A stretch of 19,868 bases of DNA from Firmicutes bacterium CAG:552 (GTDB lineage: Bacteria > Bacillota > Clostridia > Christensenellales > Pumilibacteraceae): positions 1 through 19,868 of the forward strand of contig FR884017.1 of the NCBI GenBank assembly GCA_000435495.1, given 5' to 3'. A program made the translations under genes and the position numbers. The notes under the pieces are model-generated. The model searched no databases and was not told where the DNA came from. It worked only from the letters and a program-made list of their open reading frames with translations. Shown here piece by piece: positions 14,368-19,868 of this stretch (the stretch's first letter is position 1; each line of letters begins with the position of its first letter).

Positions 14368-15399
14368 ATGAATATAGACAGCGAATTTTTAAAGAAAACG
14401 TTGGTGGGACTTACCGGTATCGACAGCCCGTCCGGGTATTGCGATAAGGCTATTGCGTATGTCGGAGAGATAGCCGCTTCGCTCGGATACAGATTCGGCG
14501 TTACTAACAAAGGATGCGGCGTAATTTACGTCGACGGAAGGGAAAAGGGCAAAAAGGTAGGGCTCGCTGCTCATACCGATACGCTCGGACTTATGGTCAG
14601 GTCGATTTGTGCGGACGGCAAAATCAAATTCACAAAGATAGGAGGTCCGCAGCTTCCTACCTTGGACGGCGAATATTGCCGAATACATACACGAGACGGC
14701 AGATTGTATACGGGAACGGTGCTTAGTTTAAGCCCGTCCAGCCACGTATATCCCGATGCGCAAAAGAAAGAACGAGACGAGGAGAATATGTACATCCGAC
14801 TCGACGAAGTTGTCAATTGCGCCGACGATGTTAAAAAATTAGGTATACGTACCGGCGATATTATAGCGTATGAACCCAAAACCGTTATTACGCCGAGCGG
14901 ATTCGTTAAGTCCAGATTCCTTGACGATAAGGCAAGCGTCGCTTGCATTCTCGCATCGCTGAAGTACATGAGCGACAACGGAATCAAGCCGAGATACGAT
15001 ACCGAAATTTACGTGACGGTATTCGAAGAAGTCGGTCATGGCGGAGCTCCCATGGGAGACGGACTCGACGAAATGCTTGCGGTTGACATGGGATGTATAG
15101 GACTTGACCTTAACTGTACCGAGTACGATGTTTCCATTTGCGCTAAGGACGGCGGCGGACCGTACAACTACGAGATGGTAAGCAGACTTATAAGTTATGC
15201 GGAAAGAGACGGCATCAAGCATTGTGTCGATATTTATCCTTTTTACGGCAGTGACGTAGGGGCAATGCTCAGGGCAGGTCATGACGTAAAGGGTGCGTTG
15301 ATAGGGCCGGGAATACATGCGTCGCACGGTATGGAGCGTACGCACGTTACGGCTCTTATCGAGACCTCAAAGTTAATTTGCGCTTATCTGGAAGTTTAA
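14368..15399 (+). CDS. M42 family metallopeptidase (aminopeptidase)
   Basis: The 343-residue protein belongs to the M42 glutamyl-aminopeptidase-like family, dinuclear-metal enzymes that trim peptides in the cytoplasm, usually as large oligomers. Metal and catalytic residues are visible: H69 and D71 (AHTDT), D186/D187 (FLDDKAS), E220 and E221 (VFEEVGHGGA), D240 (AVDMG) and a C-terminal histidine near HASHGMERTH (317-326). Relatives are sometimes annotated as endoglucanases; peptidase is the better-supported role. GGAGG (14357-14361) precedes the ATG, and the gap to mnmA is 16 nt. It is the last gene of the operon, 64 nt before a strong terminator. The substrate cannot be read from the sequence. 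Confidence 0.92.
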   Translation: MNIDSEFLKKTLVGLTGIDSPSGYCDKAIAYVGEIAASLGYRFGVTNKGCGVIYVDGREKGKKVGLAAHTDTLGLMVRSICADGKIKFTKIGGPQLPTLDGEYCRIHTRDGRLYTGTVLSLSPSSHVYPDAQKKERDEENMYIRLDEVVNCADDVKKLGIRTGDIIAYEPKTVITPSGFVKSRFLDDKASVACILASLKYMSDNGIKPRYDTEIYVTVFEEVGHGGAPMGDGLDEMLAVDMGCIGLDLNCTEYDVSICAKDGGGPYNYEMVSRLISYAERDGIKHCVDIYPFYGSDVGAMLRAGHDVKGALIGPGIHASHGMERTHVTALIETSKLICAYLEV

Positions 15400-15463
15400 T
15401 ATTTTTATAGAAAAAGTAAACTACGGGATGAATTGTCAAACCGATTGTAATATTTAGAGAGAA

Positions 15464-15491
15464 AAAAGCGACGGAATATTCCGTCGCTTTT
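15464..15491. terminator. Perfect bidirectional terminator
   Basis: A 28-bp perfect palindrome: 15464-15477 (AAAAGCGACGGAAT) is the exact reverse complement of 15478-15491. It ends in T on both strands, with further A just upstream. It can stop the long plus-strand operon and the converging minus-strand uppP-tspO transcript. Confidence 0.92.
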
Positions 15492-15551
15492 GCGCATTCT
15501 CTCCGTGCGCTTGCAAAAAAGCGTTGCTTAAAAGCCGTCGCTAAGTTATTG

Positions 15552-15674
15552 TTACAAATCGTCAACGTCTTGTTCGGGTTTAGCATCCAGCGTTTTTCCG
15601 TCCGCAGACAAATATTTGCCGGTATAACTACCCGAAACGTCGACAATGATATTTTTCTTTTTGGTTTTATGCAT
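15552..15674 (-). CDS. Putative small protein, 40 residues
   Basis: This short frame starts MHKTKKKNIIVDVSG, continues SYTGKYLSADGKTLDAK and ends EQDVDDL followed by TAA. It begins inside the last codons of tspO (8-nt overlap with its stop), so it would be translated by coupling; no strong Shine-Dalgarno is seen. A basic N-terminus and acidic C-terminus without low-complexity runs, plus codon use like the neighbours (GAC, GTT, GGC, AAA), make it look protein-coding. It lies before the shared terminator. I do not recognise a function. The alternative is that it is simply 3' untranslated sequence of tspO. Confidence 0.5.
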   Translation of the reverse strand: MHKTKKKNIIVDVSGSYTGKYLSADGKTLDAKPEQDVDDL

Positions 15675-16152
15675 TAAGAATAATTATCGACAGAGTTTGC
15701 AACGATGCGAATATCAGCCATAAGACATACGGTATAAGCAGCCACGCCGAAGTTTTGTTGACGGCAAAATTTAACGTTATAAGAGCTACTACCGTAGCGG
15801 TTAAAAAACAGTTTATAACGAAAGCCACCGTCTTATCGACGTTGAAAAATATGAACGGCCAAATAAGCGCAAGCGCAAATTGGACGCACCACAAAACGAG
15901 AGAAGCTTTTTGTAGTACAGTTTTCGGATGCGAAATCGTAAGGAAAAGCGACCAACCCATTAAAAAGAACATTGTTGTCCATACGGGAGCGAAAATTTGC
16001 GACGGAGGCGAAAAGGAAGGCATGTTTATGCCGTCATAACCGTTCATCGATCCGCTAAGCAGTCCGCTTAAAAATCCTAATCCTATTGTCAGCAGTTCAC
16101 ATCCTAAAAACTGCCATATTTTAGCTTTTGAGCCGTAAAACACCTTTTGCAT
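15667..16152 (-). CDS. tspO: TspO/MBR family protein
   Basis: The 161-residue product has five membrane segments as expected for the tryptophan-rich sensory protein/translocator (TspO/MBR) family. Its core signature is present: SPPSQIFAPVWTTMFFLMGW (48-67), then LIWPFIFF (97-103), and PYVLWLIFASLQTLSIIILN at the C-terminus, where the family has WxxYAxxLN-like residues. Bacterial members bind porphyrins and may act in their transport or breakdown, or in stress signalling; which applies here is unknown. It follows uppP by 35 nt. The ATG has no Shine-Dalgarno, but CATAAT on the minus strand (16164-16159) ends 6 nt before it, so it may have its own leaderless start. No haem genes are nearby. Confidence 0.88.
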   Translation of the reverse strand: MQKVFYGSKAKIWQFLGCELLTIGLGFLSGLLSGSMNGYDGINMPSFSPPSQIFAPVWTTMFFLMGWSLFLTISHPKTVLQKASLVLWCVQFALALIWPFIFFNVDKTVAFVINCFLTATVVALITLNFAVNKTSAWLLIPYVLWLIFASLQTLSIIILNA

Positions 16153-16187
16153 GTTGTTATTATGTCTTACAGTCGAAAGAAATATAC

Positions 16188-16925
16188 TTAAAACATTTTA
16201 AAAAACAAATCGTTAAGCGTTACCAGCGCAGATAAAGACGTGAGATAAATTACGAAAGCCTTTGGATTATCGAACAGCTTTAACATAAATTTCAAAGCGA
16301 GCAAACCCGTAAAAAAAGCGGAGGCACAGCCTGCGAGCATATAGGGAGAAAAGGAGAAACCGCCCTTCAGCGCATCCGTCAGAAACGAACCTATTATTAC
16401 CGGAACGGATACCAAAAACGAATACGTTATAGACTTTTCTCGTTCTATGCCTAAAATTCGAGACATCGATATCGTTGAACCGCTGCGAGAAAGTCCGGGT
16501 GTTACTGCCAAGCCTTGAGTTAAGCCGATAATAAGAGCGCTTCCGACAGATATGTCTTTTTTGCCTTTCAAATCCGCCGAAAACAACAGCATAAGAGCGG
16601 TAACGGCAAAGCCGATCCCCAATAGCGAACTAAGATCCACGTCCAAAAAGTATACGATGGCAGCAATTATTGCGGTAGGAAGCGAAGTGAGCAGAATTAA
16701 GCCGGTTTGCTTGCATATCGGGTGCTTAATAAGAGCTAATATTTCTTTGCGCATGGCTACGAATACGGCGGCGAGCGTTGCGATATGCAGACTCAAAGTG
16801 TACGAAAGGTCGTTCGGGATTCCCATTATTCGATATGCGAGCAAAAGATGTCCGCTGCTCGAAACTGGCAGAAATTCGGTTGCGCCTTGGACTATACCTA
16901 ATATTATGCACTGCAAAATATTCAT
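16188..16925 (-). CDS. uppP: Undecaprenyl-diphosphatase UppP (BacA)
   Basis: The 245-residue membrane enzyme removes a phosphate from undecaprenyl diphosphate to recycle the lipid carrier for cell wall synthesis; family members also give bacitracin resistance. The two conserved motifs are clear: QGATEFLPVSSSGHL (13-27, with E17, the serines and H26) and PGLSRSGST (143-151, R147), plus HIATLAAV. There are about seven to eight hydrophobic segments. It is slightly shorter than typical members (about 265-275), with the loss spread over loops. No Shine-Dalgarno is seen before the ATG; CATAAT (16939-16934, minus strand) lies 8 nt upstream. It is divergent from the methionine gamma-lyase gene and first of the uppP-tspO group. 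Confidence 0.94.
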   Translation of the reverse strand: MNILQCIILGIVQGATEFLPVSSSGHLLLAYRIMGIPNDLSYTLSLHIATLAAVFVAMRKEILALIKHPICKQTGLILLTSLPTAIIAAIVYFLDVDLSSLLGIGFAVTALMLLFSADLKGKKDISVGSALIIGLTQGLAVTPGLSRSGSTISMSRILGIEREKSITYSFLVSVPVIIGSFLTDALKGGFSFSPYMLAGCASAFFTGLLALKFMLKLFDNPKAFVIYLTSLSALVTLNDLFFKMF

Positions 16926-16977
16926 ATAAGATAATTATGCCCTGGCACAAAATTTATGCCTCAAACCGATATAACGG

Positions 16978-17006
16978 TTGACATTTGCCGCTTAAAGTTA
17001 TACAAT
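16978..17006 (+). promoter_or_regulatory. Promoter of methionine gamma-lyase gene
   Basis: TTGACA (16978-16983) and TACAAT (17001-17006) are 17 bp apart. The start would be near 17013, with AAGGAG (17032-17037) 6 nt before the ATG. No S-box or T-box leader fits in the short 5' region, so methionine riboswitch control is not indicated. Confidence 0.8.
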
Positions 17007-17043
17007 TAAAGCACAAGAACACATCAAATACAAGGAGACTGTT

Positions 17044-18240
17044 ATGAAATTCTATCCTAAGGGTTTCGGTACGCTTGCCATTCACGCAGGCAATTTTGAA
17101 AAAGAAACTTTCGGCGCATTAGCTACGCCGATATACCAAAGTTCCACCTTTTATTTCGATAGCTGTGAGCAGGGCGGAAAGCGTTTTGCCGGCGAAGAGG
17201 GCGGATATATTTACACCAGACTCGGAAATCCCACAACCACCGTTTTGGAAGAAAAAGTCGCTGCGCTCGAGGGCGCAGAAGCATGTTGTGCGGTAGGTTC
17301 GGGTATAGGCGCCGTAACTTCGTGCCTTTGGTCTATCGCTGCCGCAGGTAAGCATATCGTTGCGGACAAAGCTTTGTACGGATGCACTTTCGCATATCTC
17401 AATCACGGAATGACGAGATACGGCGTAGAAGTTTCGTTTATAGATACGGCGGATCTCGAGCAGGTTAAAAAGGCTTTAAAACCCAATACTTGCTGCGTTT
17501 ACCTCGAGACTCCGGCAAATCCCAATCTTAAGATAACCGACCTTAAAGCGGTAAGCAAAATCGCTCACGATTACAATCCCGAGATTATGGTTGTTTGCGA
17601 TAACACCTTCGCTACTCCTTATCTTCAGCGTCCGCTCGAACTCGGCTGCGACGCAGTAATTCATTCGGGGACAAAGTATCTTAACGGACACGGCGATGTC
17701 ATTGCGGGCTTTGTTTGCGGCAACAAGGACTTTATCACTACCGTTAAATTCTTCGGTCTCAAAGATATGACCGGTGCGGTTATGGATCCGTTTGCGGCTT
17801 TCCTTATTCTCAGAGGTCTTAAGACCATGGAAGTAAGAATGAAACGCCATTGTGAGTCGGCTCAGGCTATTGCCGAATATCTCGAAAAGCATCCCAAAGT
17901 CGAGAAGGTTTACTATCCAGGACTTAAGAGCCATGAGGGACACGAAATAGCCGCTAAACAAATGCACGGCGGATACAGCGGAGTAATAGCGTTTGAAGTA
18001 AAAGGCGGCATGCAGGCGGGCATCAAGTTCTGTAACAGTCTCAAGCTTGCTACTATAGCAGTAAGTCTCGGCGATGCGGAGACGCTCATCGAGCATCCGG
18101 CTTCGATGACGCATTCGCCTTATTCGCCCGAAGAAAGAGCTGCTGCGGGAATTTCCGACGGACTTGTCAGACTTTCGGTAGGTCTCGAAAACGTTGAAGA
18201 TATCATTGCGGATCTCGAACAGGGCTTTAAGCTTATTTAG
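17044..18240 (+). CDS. megL: Methionine gamma-lyase (PLP enzyme of Cys/Met metabolism)
   Basis: The 398-residue enzyme belongs to the Cys/Met-metabolism PLP family. It has Y57 and R59 (YIYTRLGNPT), Y112, D186 (CDNTFATP) and the PLP lysine K211 in HSGTKYLNGHGD. C114 in LYGCTFAYLNHG sits at the position of the active-site cysteine typical of methionine gamma-lyases and usually absent from cystathionine gamma-lyase and gamma-synthase, so cleavage of methionine to methanethiol, ammonia and 2-oxobutyrate is the best call. Related activities (homocysteine desulfhydrase, O-acetylhomocysteine sulfhydrylase) cannot be excluded. It stands alone, with its own promoter and a terminator about 190 nt after the stop; no methionine transport genes are adjacent. 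Confidence 0.88.
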   Translation: MKFYPKGFGTLAIHAGNFEKETFGALATPIYQSSTFYFDSCEQGGKRFAGEEGGYIYTRLGNPTTTVLEEKVAALEGAEACCAVGSGIGAVTSCLWSIAAAGKHIVADKALYGCTFAYLNHGMTRYGVEVSFIDTADLEQVKKALKPNTCCVYLETPANPNLKITDLKAVSKIAHDYNPEIMVVCDNTFATPYLQRPLELGCDAVIHSGTKYLNGHGDVIAGFVCGNKDFITTVKFFGLKDMTGAVMDPFAAFLILRGLKTMEVRMKRHCESAQAIAEYLEKHPKVEKVYYPGLKSHEGHEIAAKQMHGGYSGVIAFEVKGGMQAGIKFCNSLKLATIAVSLGDAETLIEHPASMTHSPYSPEERAAAGISDGLVRLSVGLENVEDIIADLEQGFKLI

Positions 18241-18426
18241 TAGGTTTCTTCTGTTCGGATTATCGCAGACTTCGTACGAAAGTGCGCAGAGTGCATTTTA
18301 TAGGAAGTCGGTATTTTTCGACGAGAGAGACAATCAAGTCGAGTTTCGATTGTGTCTACAGCGCTTGATCGTTCGGAAAACAGGCATACGATTCGTTTTT
18401 CGTAGTTTGTAATTTTTAAATATAAA

Positions 18427-18460
18427 ACTTCGATTGCTTTTGAGGCAGTCGAAGTTTTTT
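18427..18460 (+). terminator. Terminator downstream of megL
   Basis: An 11-bp stem (18427-18437 with 18445-18455, one G-T pair) with a 7-nt loop is followed by T to 18460. It lies 186 nt after the megL stop; the sequence between holds no visible gene. Confidence 0.88.
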
Positions 18461-18462
18461 AC

Positions 18463-18492
18463 TTGCGCAACAGTAATGCGATATGCTAAAAT
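18463..18492 (+). promoter_or_regulatory. Promoter of the small membrane protein gene, placed for a leaderless mRNA
   Basis: TTGCGC (18463-18468) and TAAAAT (18487-18492) are 18 bp apart, with an extended -10 (TGC, 18484-18486). The -10 box ends 6 nt before the ATG at 18499, the same geometry as birA, and no Shine-Dalgarno is present. Confidence 0.6.
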
Positions 18493-18498
18493 ATAAGC

Positions 18499-18942
18499 AT
18501 GCGGTACTATGTGGAAAACGACGGACAATTTACCGTCGAAATAAATTTTTGGAAGAATACGTGCGACGTTTGGTACGAAACCGTCAAATTGAACGAAGTG
18601 GATAAAAAAACTTACGAACTCGGTAAAGAAAAAATAGTGGTTACCGGCACTCCATTTTCGGGATTGTATCTGTATAGGGGCGGAAAAAAGAGTCTTATTT
18701 TTATGCTTAAATGGTACGATTACGTTGCTTGCGTTTTGCCTGTCTTGGTGTGCATGATATTCGGTTCTTATATAGGGTTTGCGTTGGGCACGGTATTGTC
18801 GGTATTAAATTACAAAATTATGCCGTACGTTAAATCTTATCCCTTAAGACTGCTTATAAGTATAGGGTTTGCGACGGTAGGATTTTTGATTGTCGCTTTG
18901 TTGGCGTGGGCGTTCCCTACGTTGTTCGGGATAAAAAAATAA
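18499..18942 (+). CDS. Uncharacterised small membrane protein
   Basis: The 147-residue product has a soluble, charged N-terminal part (about 1-68) rich in beta-prone residues (FTVEINFWKN, VWYETVKL, KIVVTGTPFSGLYLYRG). A hydrophobic C-terminal half follows, with two to three membrane segments (about 74-105 and 117-140). I do not recognise a family. The layout, a small beta domain followed by a membrane hairpin, suggests an envelope protein, but no function can be read. There is no signal peptide. The ATG is the only early start in frame and lies right behind a promoter. tcdA follows 83 nt after the stop. Confidence 0.7.
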   Translation: MRYYVENDGQFTVEINFWKNTCDVWYETVKLNEVDKKTYELGKEKIVVTGTPFSGLYLYRGGKKSLIFMLKWYDYVACVLPVLVCMIFGSYIGFALGTVLSVLNYKIMPYVKSYPLRLLISIGFATVGFLIVALLAWAFPTLFGIKK

Positions 18943-18998
18943 TAGCTTAGCTTATTTTTGCTTTCGACTGCAAAATATAGTTAGCCGGAATGTCGGAT

Positions 18999-19004
18999 TA
19001 TAAT
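18999..19004 (+). promoter_or_regulatory. Possible -10 box of tcdA
   Basis: A perfect TATAAT lies 21 nt before the GTG at 19026. The region 16-18 bp upstream has no good -35 match, so this is only a candidate. Confidence 0.4.
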
Positions 19005-19025
19005 CGGGCATAAAGGTCAAAGTCG

Positions 19026-19697
19026 GTGATTTATATGGATTTAAGTAGAACAAAAAAAGTTTTTGCGAATATCGATAATCTTAAGAGTAAGCACGTTGCG
19101 ATTTTCGGGCTCGGTGGAGTCGGCGGATACGTTGCGGAAGCGTTGGTGCGAAGCGGAGTGGGCAAAATTACTGTGGTTGACGGTGATGTTGTAGAGGCGT
19201 CTAATATAAATCGACAGATTATTGCTCTAAGCGATAATATCGGGCAGCCCAAGGTCGACGCAATTTCTCTGAGGCTGAAAGCTATAAATCCGGACGTTAT
19301 AGTTCATGCACATAATATGTTTTTTTTGCCGGAGAATTCGGATGTTTTTGATTTTTCCGAATTTGATTTTGTCGCAGATGCTGTCGATACAGTTGCCGCA
19401 AAAGTCGAACTGGTAACTAAACTCGGTGGTAAAAACATCATAAGTTGTATGGGGACGGGAAACAGAACCGATCCTACGGCAGTAGCGATTGGAGATGTGT
19501 TTAAAACGCAAGGGTGTCCGCTCGCTAAAGTTATGCGTTTGCTGTTGCGAAAAAAAGGAATAAACAAGCTTACGGTTGTTTATTCGACGGAATTGCCGAT
19601 AAAGACCTCGGATCGTACGCCCGGAAGTACCGCTTTCGTGCCCGGTGCGGCCGGGTTGGCTATGGCAGGTTTTATTGTTAAGTCGCTGTTGTCATAA
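19026..19697 (+). CDS. tcdA: tRNA threonylcarbamoyladenosine dehydratase, TcdA/ThiF family
   Basis: The 223-residue E1-like protein has the nucleotide-binding GLGGVGGYVAEALVRSGVG (28-46), an acidic VVDGDVV (50-56) and NINRQ (60-64). The TcdA-type RTDPTAVAIGDVFKTQGCPLAKVMR segment and a C-terminal FVPGAAGLAMAGFIVKSLL follow. In characterised members it uses ATP to cyclise t6A37 of tRNA to ct6A, downstream of TsaD. It lacks the CxxC zinc pairs of ThiF/MoeB, which also argues for TcdA. It is shorter than the E. coli enzyme (268). Two starts are possible: GTG at 19026, with AAAGGT 8 nt upstream, or ATG at 19035; the GTG fits the ribosome binding site better. The csdA/csdE-type sulfur-transfer partners are not in the window. 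Confidence 0.88.
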   Translation: MIYMDLSRTKKVFANIDNLKSKHVAIFGLGGVGGYVAEALVRSGVGKITVVDGDVVEASNINRQIIALSDNIGQPKVDAISLRLKAINPDVIVHAHNMFFLPENSDVFDFSEFDFVADAVDTVAAKVELVTKLGGKNIISCMGTGNRTDPTAVAIGDVFKTQGCPLAKVMRLLLRKKGINKLTVVYSTELPIKTSDRTPGSTAFVPGAAGLAMAGFIVKSLLS

Positions 19698-19723
19698 CCT
19701 ACTTTTCTTGTAAGAAAAGTAGG
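19698..19723. repeat. Hairpin directly after tcdA
   Basis: CCTACTTTTCTT (19698-19709) is the exact reverse complement of 19712-19723, leaving two bases between. It begins at the base after the tcdA stop codon. No T run follows, so it is not a classical terminator. Its right arm runs into the 53-bp repeat, so it may be part of a dispersed repeat element. Confidence 0.75.
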
Positions 19724-19769
19724 CAAAAGAACGTCAAGAGATTTCCTATATGCGCTGATATAGTCCGTA
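19717..19769. repeat. 53-bp direct repeat, copy 1
   Basis: The segment beginning AAGTAGGCAAAAGAACGTCA and ending GATATAGTCCGTA recurs at 19816-19868 with 51 of 53 bases identical (differences at 19741 and 19753). No reading frame explains it. Confidence 0.92.
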
Positions 19770-19815
19770 CGTTGTGCGTTTTTAGTAGCAATCTGCATGT
19801 AAAAGCCTATACGGG

Positions 19816-19868
19816 AAGTAGGCAAAAGAACGTCAAGAGGTTTCCTATATGTGCTGATATAGTCCGTA
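19816..19868. repeat. 53-bp direct repeat, copy 2, reaching the window edge
   Basis: Second copy at an offset of 99 bp, ending exactly at the last base of the window. Only the first 12-bp arm of the hairpin in front of copy 1 is missing here. The repeat may continue outside the window, so its full length and copy number cannot be seen. Confidence 0.9.

Noticed and set aside
17007..17043. S-box or T-box leader before megL
   Set aside because: Only about 30 nt lie between the promoter and the ATG, with no terminator or aptamer-like fold.

Overview
The window looks like a chromosomal stretch of a low-to-mid GC, Gram-positive-type anaerobe (Bacillota, Clostridia-like, probably an uncultured gut lineage). 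The case rests on the protein set: DnaN, SecA with a SEC-C zinc tail, RF2, TsaD, MnmA, UppP, TspO, methionine gamma-lyase and the NifU-like/GGGtGRT pair. SD-led starts (AGGAGG type), near-consensus sigma-A promoters and UGA used as a stop all fit. The assignment is inference; no 16S or other decisive marker is present. There is no complete mobile element, CRISPR array or phage.

Layout. 1-834 is a long AT-rich non-coding stretch with a terminator and a degenerate repeat array, leading into dnaN (835-1941) behind an almost perfect promoter; it is a candidate replication-origin region. A tRNA-Thr(CGU) with its own terminator follows, then a second copy of the tRNA 3' end 159 bp downstream. After a ~540 bp gene-free stretch come a minus-strand pair (FlK-like thioesterase and mntP) and a divergently transcribed plus-strand pair (NifU/IscU-like scaffold protein and GGGtGRT protein). 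A minus-strand membrane protein with a DUF2188-like tail is divergent from birA.

From 7356 to 15491 runs one probable long operon of housekeeping genes: a degenerate Rho-like protein, secA, prfB, tsaD, mnmA and an M42 peptidase. Gaps run from -4 to +16 nt; there is a strong promoter in front and a perfect bidirectional hairpin behind. On the minus strand beyond it lie uppP, tspO and a likely 40-residue small ORF. Then come methionine gamma-lyase, a small membrane protein and tcdA on the plus strand. The window ends in two copies of a 53-bp repeat that runs off the edge.

How the parts relate. TsaD and TcdA act on the same tRNA nucleoside (t6A37, then its cyclised form), and the tRNA-Thr here is a predicted substrate; MnmA also modifies tRNA. 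RF2 and SecA serve translation termination and export. The points most worth a second look are the Rho homologue that has lost its ATPase residues, the uncharacterised scaffold/GGGtGRT pair, a set of genes whose -10 box sits exactly 6 nt before the start codon (candidate leaderless mRNAs), the tRNA 3'-end duplication, and the repeat array upstream of dnaN.
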